33,626 nucleotides of DNA, from NCBI GenBank assembly GCA_028288085.1, contig JAQBOK010000158.1, forward strand, positions 1 to 33,626, written 5' to 3'. Below, one piece after another: positions 18,179 through 25,611 of this stretch. This DNA comes from Mucilaginibacter sp. Lineage in GTDB: Bacteria > Bacteroidota > Bacteroidia > Sphingobacteriales > Sphingobacteriaceae. The notes under the pieces were generated by a model. The model saw only the letters and a program-made list of their open reading frames with translations. It did no database searches and was not told where the DNA came from. The translations under genes were made by a program, and so were the position numbers. Numbering within the stretch: the stretch's first letter is position 1; each line of letters starts with the position of its first letter.

Positions 18179-18322
18179 TTGCCTGGTTTAGTATGACTGC
18201 TAAAAATATAGTTTTTTATACTTAAATACGATAGAGAAAAGAGAATAGTAACCCAAGGGTGAAACTTTATGATAAAAATTATGGTAGAAAAGAATAAATT
18301 TGTAACATTGATCTCTAAGAAT

Positions 18323-18532
18323 ATGAAATTGAAGGCTGGACTGTGGGTATTTGTATTATTAATGCTAAGCATTGCAACAGCACACGCCCAGGGGCTACCT
18401 TGCGGTGGTGATGACCCTGATGCCACTTGTCCGCTTGATACCTGGGTGATAGTTTTAGTTATCGCCTCATCAATTTTTGTTGCCTTCCGTTTATATCGGC
18501 GTCAAAGATCTGCCCCTTTACACATCCGTTAA
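18323..18532 (+). CDS. 69-residue signal-peptide plus membrane-anchor protein (PID-CTERM-like)
   Basis: From ATG 18323 the product has a signal peptide (MKLKAGLWVFVLLMLSIATA then HAQ), a short acidic cysteine-containing spacer (GLPCGGDDPDATCPLD), one membrane helix (TWVIVLVIASSIFVAF) and a basic tail (RLYRRQR). This layout resembles the small Bacteroidota PID-CTERM-type proteins (a PIDG or PLD motif, a membrane segment and basic residues), which are thought to be sorting or anchoring signals. Upstream ATGs at 18269 and 18281 would bury the signal peptide and are disfavoured. It is divergent from the subtilase gene. The function is unknown. Confidence 0.6.
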   Translation: MKLKAGLWVFVLLMLSIATAHAQGLPCGGDDPDATCPLDTWVIVLVIASSIFVAFRLYRRQRSAPLHIR

Positions 18533-18737
18533 TTATAATTTAGCCTTTAGTTTAATATCATTGTCGCAGATACCATTTTGCGCCACGCTCCGTTAACCCA
18601 TAAAATACCGATCCTTTTTATCGCGCATGTTCACGTTTTTTTCGTGAACACCGTGAACAAACATGAACATCTGATTATCAAGGTATTAAATTTACAGCTC
18701 TCCAAAAAAGCACTGCAAGTACAACACTACTGCCCCG
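18533..18737. other. Gap with a GTTCAC/GTGAAC hairpin and repeats
   Basis: I see no gene here. TGTTCACG (18628-18635) and CGTGAACA (18643-18650) form a perfect 8-bp stem around a seven-T loop. Two further copies of (C)GTGAAC or ATGAAC follow by 18670, so the hexamer occurs several times within about 45 bp. It could be a terminator, an operator cluster or the edge of the repeat array that follows. Confidence 0.5.
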
Positions 18738-19051
18738 ATGTCGACGCACAGGCCAAAAGCGCCGGAAAGGGCATAGCAAATTTTGCAGAAGCGTAGGGAA
18801 TAGAGTGAACGAAGTAGGGCAAAGGATTGCAGCCCGGGGTTTTGACTGGTTTGCAGGGCAAAGGCCAAGAGCGAAAGGAAGCCTTTTGCTGACAAGCGGT
18901 TTGGTTACTTTGACGCGTCAAATTGCGATAGCAATCATGAACACCGATTAAAAACAAATAACGGACCAGGCCCTCCGCGGCCATGAGCGGACTGAACATT
19001 CAATAAACCACAACCCAACTGCAACACTAATCACCCCCGACTTGCCTACGT

Positions 19052-19081
19052 AGAGATTGCCACGCTATCGCTCGCAATGAC
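19052..19081. repeat. REP-like palindrome, copy A
   Basis: AGAGATTGCCACGCTATCGC continuing to TCGCAATGAC has ATTGC/GCAAT arms. It matches from memory the widespread GTCATTGCGAGCGATAGCG...GCAATCTC family on the opposite strand. It is part of repeat unit 1. Confidence 0.6.
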
Positions 19082-19344
19082 AAGTTTTATAATATACTCT
19101 CTGTCAACAAACTAAATTCTCCTCCGTCAGCAAGCTAACTCTCCTCCGTCAGCAAACCAGCTTCGGCCGAAATCAGCCAAAACAATGCAGGCCATGGGCG
19201 CAGGCAAGGGCATAGCAAATTTTGCAGAAGCGAAGGCATAGAGCGAACGCAGTAGGGCAAAAGATTGCAGCCCGGGGTTTTGACTGGTTTGCAGGGCAAA
19301 GGCCAAGAGCGAAAAGAAGCCTTTTGCTGACAGCGTTTTTGGTT

Positions 19345-19363
19345 ACTTTTGTCGCACAAAAGT
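19345..19363. repeat. ACTTTTGT-CGC-ACAAAAGT hairpin
   Basis: This is a perfect 8-bp stem with a three-base loop, extendable by a G-T wobble and two pairs to GTTACTTTTGT/ACAAAAGTGAC. A near-identical copy lies at about 19786-19810 in unit 3. It is a structural core of the repeat unit. Confidence 0.6.
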
Positions 19364-19450
19364 GACTAGGCCCTCCGCGGCCATGAGCGGAACAACATTC
19401 AATAAACTACAACCGAACTGCAACGCTAATCATACCCGACATACCCGCGC

Positions 19451-19480
19451 AGAGATTGCCACGCTATCGCTCGCAATGAC
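19451..19480. repeat. REP-like palindrome, copy B
   Basis: This is the same 30-bp sequence as at 19052-19081, located at the matching place in repeat unit 2 and followed by the same AAGTTTTATAATATACTC flank. Confidence 0.6.
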
Positions 19481-19882
19481 AAGTTTTATAATATACTCCC
19501 CGTCAGCAAACTAAATTCTCCCATCAGCAAGCTACCTCTCACCGTCAGCAAACCAGCTTCGGATGAAATCAGCCAAAACAATGCAGGCCACGCGCGGCAG
19601 CAAGGGCATAGCAAATTTTGCAGAAGCGAAACAATAGACCGCACGCAGCGGAGCAAAAGATTGCAGCCCGAGGTTTTGACTGATTTGGCAAGGCCATGAG
19701 CAAAAAGAAGCCTTTTGCTGACAAGCGCTTATTCACTTGTTATTTGTATTCAATGGTGTTCATGAGACCGCTACGCTAAGTCTTGGTTATTTTTGTCGCA
19801 CAAAAGTGACAAAATCCTCACGGCCTCAGAGCTAAGAAACATTTAATAACCCCAAACCAACGCTAAGCATCCCAACATAAGA

Positions 19883-19958
19883 CGACAAATGTTGTCATAA
19901 AATTGACAAACGTCGTTACAATTTTTGACAAATGTCGATGTAAAAGCGACAAATGTCG
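19883..19958. promoter_or_regulatory. Four helically phased GACAAA(T/C)GTC dyads
   Basis: CGACAAATGTTGTC (from 19883), GACAAACGTCG (19905), GACAAATGTCG (19927) and CGACAAATGTCG (19947) repeat every 21-22 bp, two DNA turns, with different A/T-rich spacers. The last is a perfect CGACA/TGTCG dyad. They look like binding sites for a dimeric protein aligned on one helix face, about 250 bp upstream of the patatin gene. They also sit between repeat units 3 and 4, so minisatellite expansion is the alternative. Confidence 0.6.
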
Positions 19959-20154
19959 AAAGAAAAGTAACAAAACCTCACGCCATTAAGCAACCAAATC
20001 ATTCAATAACCCCCACCCAACGGCCAAAATGTATCGCCAATCATCCCAAAATACCTATACATAAACCCCCAAAATACCTTAATAAATGAGTTTTATCCCC
20101 AATAAATCAAAAATCTCACGTAAAAACCGCAATTATTTACCGTGTTTTAACTCA

Positions 20155-20183
20155 TTGTTTTACAGGTAGTATGCTTATTTTTA
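20155..20183 (+). promoter_or_regulatory. Candidate promoter of the patatin gene
   Basis: TTG at 20155-20157, an 18-bp spacer and TATTTTTA at 20176-20183 are one mismatch from the Bacteroidota -33/-7 consensus (TTG, TAnnTTTG). Transcription would start near 20190, downstream of ATG 20171, which supports ATG 20204. The same elements are preserved in the duplicated copy (23535-23563). Confidence 0.45.
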
Positions 20184-20203
20184 TTCATAAAAAAAGCAAC
20201 ACT

Positions 20204-21901
20204 ATGGCAGCAACCCCAACTCCAGATCCAAAAACGTTTTATATGGGCCTTTGCATGGCCGGCGCTGTATCGGCAGGGGCCTACACCGCCGGGGTAATGG
20301 ATTACTTGCTCGAAGCATTGGGCGAATGGGAAAAACGCCGTAATGAGCCGGGTGTACCCAGTCACAAGGTAGTTATACCGGTTATGGGCGGGGCATCTGC
20401 CGGGGGCATGACCAGCGTAATGGCTGCCTCGGCGCTCAACAACCCATTGCCGCCAATTGATAAACCAACCGGCGATCTTTTGGCCGAGCATCCCGAAAAT
20501 AAGCTCTACCACTCGTGGGTTGACCTTACCGGGGCCGACATGTTTTCGCAGATGCTGAACACCTCTGATATTACTGCCGGCAACGTAATATCGGGCCTTA
20601 ACTCAGATTTTATTAGCCCTATTGCCCAAAGGGTAGTGGCCGCTGATCCTGCCCTTTGGCAGCCCTTGCCGGCATTTATACAGCCGGGGTTAAAAATATT
20701 TACTACCCTTACCAACCTGGGCGGCTTTGCCTACAATGTGCCCTTTAATGCCAATGCACCTGATAACAGAACAAAGTATAACATGCAGATACATAATGAT
20801 TATGCTTGTTTTGAGCTTACAGAGGACACCATTACCGGGCCAAACGGCGGCTGGATACCCCTGAACCTGAAAGACAGGATAAACACTGATATTGCCGCCA
20901 ACGCGGCTATGGCTACCGGCGCTTTCCCGGTGGGCCTGCAATCGCGCATAATTACGCGCGATGCGCAATATGTAAATGCCAACCCCTGGCTTAGTAGCTA
21001 CCTGGTAAATAATACCATTCCCGCAGGGAGTTACCAAACTCTTAATGTAGATGGCGGGATGATAAATAACGAACCGTTTGACAAGGTAAGAAGCGTATTA
21101 GATGACTTTACAGGCCAACCGGACAATGGCGATTATAACGATTTTAATAAGTTTACTTCAACCGTGTTGATGATTGAGCCATTCCCTACCCAGCCACCAA
21201 AACCAATATCCTACTCGCGGTCGCTGTTAAATGTAATAGGACTCACGCTATCGTCCATGTTATCGCAAATGCGGTCAAAGGCGGTGCACATTACCAATGC
21301 AATGGATGATGCCTGCGCCGGGCAATACCTCATCACCCCATCGCGGATAGTGCAGGCTGCAGACGGAACATCTAACGAGCTTACCGGCGAACTGGCTATT
21401 GCCTGCGGTGCGTTAAGCGGTTTTAGTGGGTTTATGAATAAGGGGTTTAGGGTACATGATTATTTTTTGGGCCGATACAACTGTAAGATATTTTTGCGCG
21501 ATTATTTTACGGTGCCTGCCGGTGCGCTTGCAAATAACCCCATATTTAAAGATGGCTATGCCAATGTTGATCAAACAAAATTCAAGTCGACCAAGGACGA
21601 TAGCTACCAGATAATACCCGTTTTTGCTGATGCTACGGATTATACTTTTCCCGATTTTAAATTCAGCTCGGGCACAAACTGGCCCGCTGTGCAGGAGAGT
21701 GATATTGACCAATTTAGCGGCGCACTTAAAAACCGCATACAAACCATCCTGCTCAACACATCTGAATTAAACTGGTTCACCAAAAGCCTGCTGTGGATGG
21801 GCGCCAAAGTAATATTGAACGGAATGCTGACCAAAAAAATAATAGGAACTATTAAAGACGATTTGCGGACATGGCAGTTGCTGCCGCCGGGAGAGGATTG
21901 A
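20204..21901 (+). CDS. Patatin-like phospholipase
   Basis: From ATG 20204 the 565-residue protein begins MAATPTPDPKTFYMGLCMAG. It shows the patatin oxyanion-type glycine loop (AGAVSAGAYTAGV), the nucleophile elbow GASAG (S65) and the catalytic aspartate in VDGG (D283), so a Ser-Asp lipid acyl hydrolase is expected. It is much longer than minimal patatin domains; the extra C-terminal 250 residues were not recognised. No signal peptide or membrane helix is visible, so it is cytoplasmic or exported by a non-Sec route. Its promoter and first about 20 codons are duplicated upstream of the DUF1906 gene. The sphingomyelinase-like gene follows 75 nt downstream. Confidence 0.88.
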   Translation: MAATPTPDPKTFYMGLCMAGAVSAGAYTAGVMDYLLEALGEWEKRRNEPGVPSHKVVIPVMGGASAGGMTSVMAASALNNPLPPIDKPTGDLLAEHPENKLYHSWVDLTGADMFSQMLNTSDITAGNVISGLNSDFISPIAQRVVAADPALWQPLPAFIQPGLKIFTTLTNLGGFAYNVPFNANAPDNRTKYNMQIHNDYACFELTEDTITGPNGGWIPLNLKDRINTDIAANAAMATGAFPVGLQSRIITRDAQYVNANPWLSSYLVNNTIPAGSYQTLNVDGGMINNEPFDKVRSVLDDFTGQPDNGDYNDFNKFTSTVLMIEPFPTQPPKPISYSRSLLNVIGLTLSSMLSQMRSKAVHITNAMDDACAGQYLITPSRIVQAADGTSNELTGELAIACGALSGFSGFMNKGFRVHDYFLGRYNCKIFLRDYFTVPAGALANNPIFKDGYANVDQTKFKSTKDDSYQIIPVFADATDYTFPDFKFSSGTNWPAVQESDIDQFSGALKNRIQTILLNTSELNWFTKSLLWMGAKVILNGMLTKKIIGTIKDDLRTWQLLPPGED

Positions 21902-21906
21902 AACTT

Positions 21907-21944
21907 ACAAAAGGTTTCGGCCCACCGGTTTTGATGCCTTTTGT
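21907..21944. terminator. Possible hairpin after the patatin gene
   Basis: ACAAAAGG (21907-21914) pairs perfectly with CCTTTTGT (21937-21944), and an inner CGG/CCG pair lies in the loop. There is no T-run after it, so it may be a weak terminator or only a structured spacer before the next gene. Confidence 0.35.
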
Positions 21945-21976
21945 CGGAATAATTAAATTAAAATAAATCTGCGTAC

Positions 21977-23104
21977 ATGGTGCACTCAAAAAAGTATTTA
22001 TTCTGCGTAATTATCAGCGCGCTTTTTTTATCGCTGGTTTTTGCCGGCCACTGTTATGCTCAGAGCGGGCAATGCCTTATAGTTTCTGATCTTCATTTTA
22101 ACCCATTTTTTGATGGAAAGCATAATATCGATACCAATTTAAGAAACGAATTAACTACCTCAGACACCCTTGAATGGGAAAGGCTTTTAGGTGACCATAT
22201 TGCTGCTAACCCACTGGATAGCAATTCGCGTGGCTACGATTCAAACTTTTATCTTTTAAGATCGGCTATAGATGCCATGGGCGCCAAAGTGCCTCATCCT
22301 GCTTTTATTGTTATCGCAGGTGATTTTATCTGGCATGCATGGTATCGTAAAGAAAGGAGTAATGACACCGTTCTGTTTGATAAAAATATTCCCGGTCAGG
22401 AACAAACGCTGAAGACTAAATCTATCCAATTTATTGCCTACCTGTTTCATAAAAAATTTCCGGGTGTGCCTGTTATCCCCGCGTTGGGAAATAACGATTC
22501 TGACAATGGCGATTATACAGTGGGCAGCACAGGTTTTTTAAACTCCTTTGCTACCGCCTGGAAATTAAACAAGCCGGGTGAAATAACTGCCGACCTGTCG
22601 CGCTTTGATACAGCAGGTTACTACACTGCTGCCAGGGGTAATTTAAAATTTGTGGTACTAAACAGCACATTGGTTAAAAGAGGCGCAGTGCAATTCCATA
22701 GCAGGGGCATTAATATGATGCAATGGCTTGGTACAGAATTATCAGGCAGTAAAAATGTGTGGATAATCTCGCATATTCCACCCGGTAAAAATGGATTTGA
22801 TGGTGGCGACATGTGGGATACCAGCAATGGAAACCCGCTGAATATGTTTATTGACAGCATTACTAAACACCCTGATGTAGTTAAATTAATAATAGCAAGC
22901 CACACACATTTTAATGATTTTAAAGTTATAACCACCAAAAATAACACCCCTGTTACGTATATGCGGATAGTGCCTTCCATTGGCATGGATCACCGTAATA
23001 ACCCATCATTTGAAGTGGCTGATTTTGATAATGCAGGCAGGATAGCAGAAGAAACTACTTTTTATTTAAACATACCCGATACAAACACAAAGTATAGTGC
23101 CTAA
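21977..23104 (+). CDS. Secreted sphingomyelinase-like metallophosphoesterase, interrupted near its C-terminus
   Basis: The 375-residue product has a signal peptide (to about CYAQ, 29) and the calcineurin-like metal set: SDLH (D38, H40), AGDF (D116), GNND (N172), SHIPPG and ASHTH. The order and spacing resemble acid-sphingomyelinase-like phosphodiesterases, which act on phosphodiester or pyrophosphate bonds outside the cytoplasm. The TAA at 23102-23104 is followed by 75 further open codons in the same frame (see next entry). All metal ligands precede the stop, so the short form may fold, though the usual C-terminal helical lid would be lost. It lies between the patatin and DUF1906 genes on the same strand. 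Confidence 0.85.
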   Translation: MVHSKKYLFCVIISALFLSLVFAGHCYAQSGQCLIVSDLHFNPFFDGKHNIDTNLRNELTTSDTLEWERLLGDHIAANPLDSNSRGYDSNFYLLRSAIDAMGAKVPHPAFIVIAGDFIWHAWYRKERSNDTVLFDKNIPGQEQTLKTKSIQFIAYLFHKKFPGVPVIPALGNNDSDNGDYTVGSTGFLNSFATAWKLNKPGEITADLSRFDTAGYYTAARGNLKFVVLNSTLVKRGAVQFHSRGINMMQWLGTELSGSKNVWIISHIPPGKNGFDGGDMWDTSNGNPLNMFIDSITKHPDVVKLIIASHTHFNDFKVITTKNNTPVTYMRIVPSIGMDHRNNPSFEVADFDNAGRIAEETTFYLNIPDTNTKYSA

Positions 23105-23332
23105 CCGGATAACTGGAAGCCTCTGGAGCTTATACAGGGCTTAAGTCTGATCAATAAAAACACCTTGCATGCTTTTATTAAACCGGCAAACAATCCGAAA
23201 TTAAAAAGTAATGTAACCGATAAATATATTAATTGGTATAATGTGGGTACAAAAGTTGGTGGCGACAAGAGAAACATGAGTAAAACCACCTACTCCAGTT
23301 ACCTTGGTGTTGATATTTTGAAGGAAGAATAG
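23105..23332 (+). pseudogene. In-frame C-terminal extension of the metallophosphoesterase beyond TAA
   Basis: Right after TAA 23102-23104, the same frame is open for 75 codons, from PDNWKPLELIQGLSLINK through DKYINWYNVGT to YSSYLGVDILKEE, ending at TAG 23330-23332. The content looks coding, and the Y..WYNVG segment followed by a helix resembles the C-terminus of acid-sphingomyelinase-like proteins as I remember them. There is no start codon of its own in a sensible place. The likely ancestral protein is about 451 residues and the TAA a single-base mutation, a sequencing error or, less likely, a readthrough site. Confidence 0.6.
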
Positions 23333-23497
23333 TGGGTTAAAAAAGGAGTGCCGCTATATTCCCCGCCTGGCCTCTATGGATACCTCAAAAGCTAAAGGCA
23401 GTTTTGCTTGTATTTTACAGGTGCAATTTACCCGCATAGTGGTTCAAAGGTGCAAACTTCTGGCATCAGAGTTTTATCAACAGCAACTCAAAATATT

Positions 23498-23668
23498 ACG
23501 TAAAAACCGCAATTATTTACCGTGTTTTAACCCATTGTTTTACAGTTAGTATGCTTATTTTTATTCAAAAAAATCAATACTATGGCAGCAATCCCAACTC
23601 CAGATTCAAAAACATTTTGTATGGGGTTTGGTATGGCCGTCGCGTATTGGTTAATTCAAATTAATTAA
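23498..23668 (+). pseudogene. Duplicated promoter and 28-codon truncated start of the patatin gene
   Basis: From ACGTAAAAACCGCAATTATT at 23498, this block repeats 20118-20262 with scattered substitutions and a 2-bp deletion, including the TTG/TATTTTTA promoter candidate. ATG 23582 opens a 28-residue peptide (MAAIPTPDSKTFCMGFGMA, then VAYWLIQIN) that matches the patatin start for about 20 residues, diverges, and ends at TAA 23666-23668. The DUF1906 start follows 11 nt later. It is either a remnant of a duplicated patatin gene or a retained leader that drives the next gene. Confidence 0.8.
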
Positions 23669-23679
23669 ACTTTATCATT

Positions 23680-24369
23680 ATGGCAAACACTCCGCTTCCC
23701 GGCGCCGTTCAACCAGCCGCTGCCGGTTTATCAGGATTCGATGTAAATTCTATCTTATCAGCTACCGGTGCGCAGAACCTTAAAAATGCAGGTTATGATT
23801 TTTGTGTTCGTTATGTGCCGCGTACAGCCGCGCTTGCAGCCGGCAACCTCACTAATGCCGAAGCTTTAAACATTTTGAATGCGGGCCTGGCTCTTATGGC
23901 TGTGCAGCACGTGGCGATCGAGGGTTGGGTGCCAGATGAAAACCTTGGAGCAGCCTACGGTAGTTACGCCGCTACTTATGCCAGCGAAGTTGTAGGGCTA
24001 CCACGGGGTATGAACATTTGGTGCGACCTTGAAGGTGTTGCGCCCGGCACAGATGCTGCAGATGTGATAGCCTATTGCCAGGCATGGTATGATGCTGTGA
24101 ATGCTGCGGGGTATGTCCCGGGAATTTATGTAGGTTGGGATACAATGCTCACATCGCAACAATTATATAGCGATCTTCCCTTTCAGCATTATTGGAGGGC
24201 ATATAATGGTCCGGGGGTAGCTACGCGCGGATTTCAGGTTCTGCAAACAACGGAAAAGACAGTAAGCGGGATCACAATTGATCCGGATACTACACAAAAT
24301 GATAACCTGGGCGGCACAGCCCTATGGCTTTCTACACAGCCAATTTTGGCCGCTGGCGGAACTTCATAA
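23680..24369 (+). CDS. DUF1906 (Rv2525c-like) glycoside-hydrolase-like protein
   Basis: The 229-residue protein has the DUF1906 TIM-barrel pattern related to GH25 lysozymes: SGFDVNSIL (D21), AGYDFCVRYV, GLALMAVQHV, MNIWCDLEGV (D116, E118 as likely acidic residues), AGYVPGIYVGW, HYWRAYNGPG and a C-terminal DPDTTQND strand. Such proteins are thought to act on peptidoglycan or related glycans, though activity is proven for few. No signal peptide is visible. The N-terminus MANTPLPG resembles the patatin start MAATPTPD. It sits 11 nt after the truncated patatin leader and probably uses that copied promoter. Confidence 0.8.
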   Translation: MANTPLPGAVQPAAAGLSGFDVNSILSATGAQNLKNAGYDFCVRYVPRTAALAAGNLTNAEALNILNAGLALMAVQHVAIEGWVPDENLGAAYGSYAATYASEVVGLPRGMNIWCDLEGVAPGTDAADVIAYCQAWYDAVNAAGYVPGIYVGWDTMLTSQQLYSDLPFQHYWRAYNGPGVATRGFQVLQTTEKTVSGITIDPDTTQNDNLGGTALWLSTQPILAAGGTS

Positions 24370-24482
24370 ATCGGATAAAATATGCACGTGGGCGCCGGCA
24401 TAAGCCAAACGCCTGTCAATCGTTCAAATATTAAAAGCTGTTCGGTAATCCTTCCGTTGCCAGCTACTTCAAAAGCCGAAAA

Positions 24483-24513
24483 CCTTTAGCCAAAAACTAA
24501 AGGCTTTTTGCTT
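24483..24513 (+). terminator. Rho-independent terminator
   Basis: CCTTTAG (24483-24489) and CTAAAGG (24497-24503) form a 7-bp stem, extended by partial pairing of flanking AAAGCC and CTTTTT bases, and are followed by CTTTTTGCTTTTT. It lies 114 bp after the DUF1906 gene. The rest of the 298-bp gap up to 24668 shows nothing else I recognise. Confidence 0.75.
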
Positions 24514-24667
24514 TTTAAACGGGCGGCTTAATTCCGCTGTGTATGATCTCGTTGTTTGTATCTATTGCTCGTTTATTGTATTATAATATTATATTTAGCT
24601 TAAATTCAGTTAGTTAATTTTCGTTATTCACAATTATGCTTTTATTGCACACCCTAACCAAGCTCTC

Positions 24668-25207
24668 ATGAAACAAGTCTGCCTTTTTCTTATTGTGCTA
24701 TGCACCTTACTTTTTAGTTGCAAAAGCAAATCGAACAGTAATCAGGTTAATGCTGATACCACTGCAAAACTTACCTATCCCTTTACTCCAAAATATTCTA
24801 TAAACTGGCAGCCTGGGGATGAGAAAAATGCCGTGATCGTACTTAACTGCCTGAAAAAATATTTAGCGGGTGACATGAAAGGTGCCGTGGAAAATTTTGC
24901 AGATACGGTAGAGTTTATCGGCGATCAGTTTTATTTCAAAGGTAAAAAAGATAGCCTGGCAACCATCCTTGGACAAATACGCGGCAATATGGTTTCCATT
25001 TCAAAAACTTTTGATTCATGGATGACCACCTATTACCCCGATAAAAAAGATACCTGGGTTACCCTTTGGTATGTAGAAAAATGGACCGACAAAAAGGGGA
25101 AAACAGATTCTTTATATTATACCGACGATGTTATGCTAAAGAATGGGAAAATTCTGGTATATGATGAAAAAATGCGCCGGTATCCGCCAGCGACGATCAA
25201 GAAATAA
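24668..25207 (+). CDS. Small lipoprotein, possibly NTF2/SnoaL-like
   Basis: The 179-residue protein has a lipoprotein signal with lipobox LLFSC (cysteine 18), so it is lipid-anchored in the envelope. After a short linker, KNAVIVLNCLKKYLAGDMKG followed by AVENFADTVEFIGD resembles the first helices and strand of an NTF2-like fold, and a closing TDDVMLKNGKILVYDEKMRR strand fits it. No catalytic residues are evident. It has its own upstream gap of almost 300 bp and about 400 bp after it, so it is probably monocistronic. Confidence 0.7.
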   Translation: MKQVCLFLIVLCTLLFSCKSKSNSNQVNADTTAKLTYPFTPKYSINWQPGDEKNAVIVLNCLKKYLAGDMKGAVENFADTVEFIGDQFYFKGKKDSLATILGQIRGNMVSISKTFDSWMTTYYPDKKDTWVTLWYVEKWTDKKGKTDSLYYTDDVMLKNGKILVYDEKMRRYPPATIKK

Positions 25208-25611
25208 TAGATGCTGCATAACCTATTGAGCATTCACGGATTGCGCACCCTGAGTTGTTTGTATCGCAATACCCTCTTGGTTTTGTCTTTTTTTATCCTC
25301 TTTACAATCGGATATTTGTATAATTTTATGTTGTTGAAAAGATCAATCATACGGTTATGAGAAAGTTAATTCTTAAAATGTCCGTTACAAGCCATCACCG
25401 ATTAAAATCAGCTTAATAATAAACCGGGTAAAATTCGAACCTGTTTATTAAGGATTGAAGTCCTTTTTCAATTAAAAAGTAATGTGCATTCTTTGATTGA
25501 CTTCTTCTCTTGGTTAATAATCGCCGAAATAAAGTCATACGTTTTTGTATATTTAAAAAGCAAGTTAAATTGGCCTGATGAGCCCAATAGTTCTTTGAAC
25601 CTGATTTTTAT
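25208..25611. other. 404-bp gap without a recognised feature
   Basis: I see no gene or RNA in this stretch. The sequence is A+T rich with T-runs near 25287-25300 and no long open frame on either strand. The promoter of the alpha/beta hydrolase gene is probably in its right part, where TTCTTTG at about 25591 is a partial -7-like match. Confidence 0.4.

Larger units (their letters stand above)
18738..20060. repeat. Array of about 0.4 kb non-coding repeat units
   Basis: The anchor GGGCATAGCAAATTTTGCAG occurs at 18769, 19208 and 19604, giving periods of 439 and 396 bp. Each unit continues with GATTGCAGCCC(G/A)GGTTTTGAC, a GCCTTTTGCTGACA(A)GCG block, a GGTTACTTTTGTCGCACAAA-type hairpin, a CATTCAATAA-containing tail and, in units 1 and 2, an ATTGC...GCAAT REP-like palindrome plus three 21-23 bp GTCAGCAA sub-repeats. 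Unit 3 lacks the last parts. A fourth partial tail lies at about 19965-20050. No conserved protein is evident on either strand. I read it as a non-mobile-looking intergenic repeat cluster common in this phylum; origin and function are unknown. Confidence 0.8.

Noticed and set aside
18692..19359. Open frames on the minus strand in the repeat array giving similar peptides (KASFRSWPLPCKPVKTPGC)
   Set aside because: The peptides are alike only because the DNA repeats; frames differ in length and ends between units, and no domain or start context supports translation.
19883..19958. CRISPR array
   Set aside because: The repeated core is only 10-12 bp with about 10-bp A/T-rich spacers, and there are no cas genes. 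The dyads are better read as protein sites or a minisatellite.
18738..20060. Insertion sequence or integron
   Set aside because: No transposase or integrase frame, no clear terminal inverted repeats with target duplication, and units of unequal length.
20171..20203. ATG 20171 as the patatin start
   Set aside because: It lies within or before the predicted -7 box, and the peptide similarity between the two copies begins at the later ATG 20204.
23102..23104. Recoded amino acid at the metallophosphoesterase stop
   Set aside because: TAA is not used for selenocysteine or pyrrolysine, and no recoding element is visible. Mutation or error is simpler.
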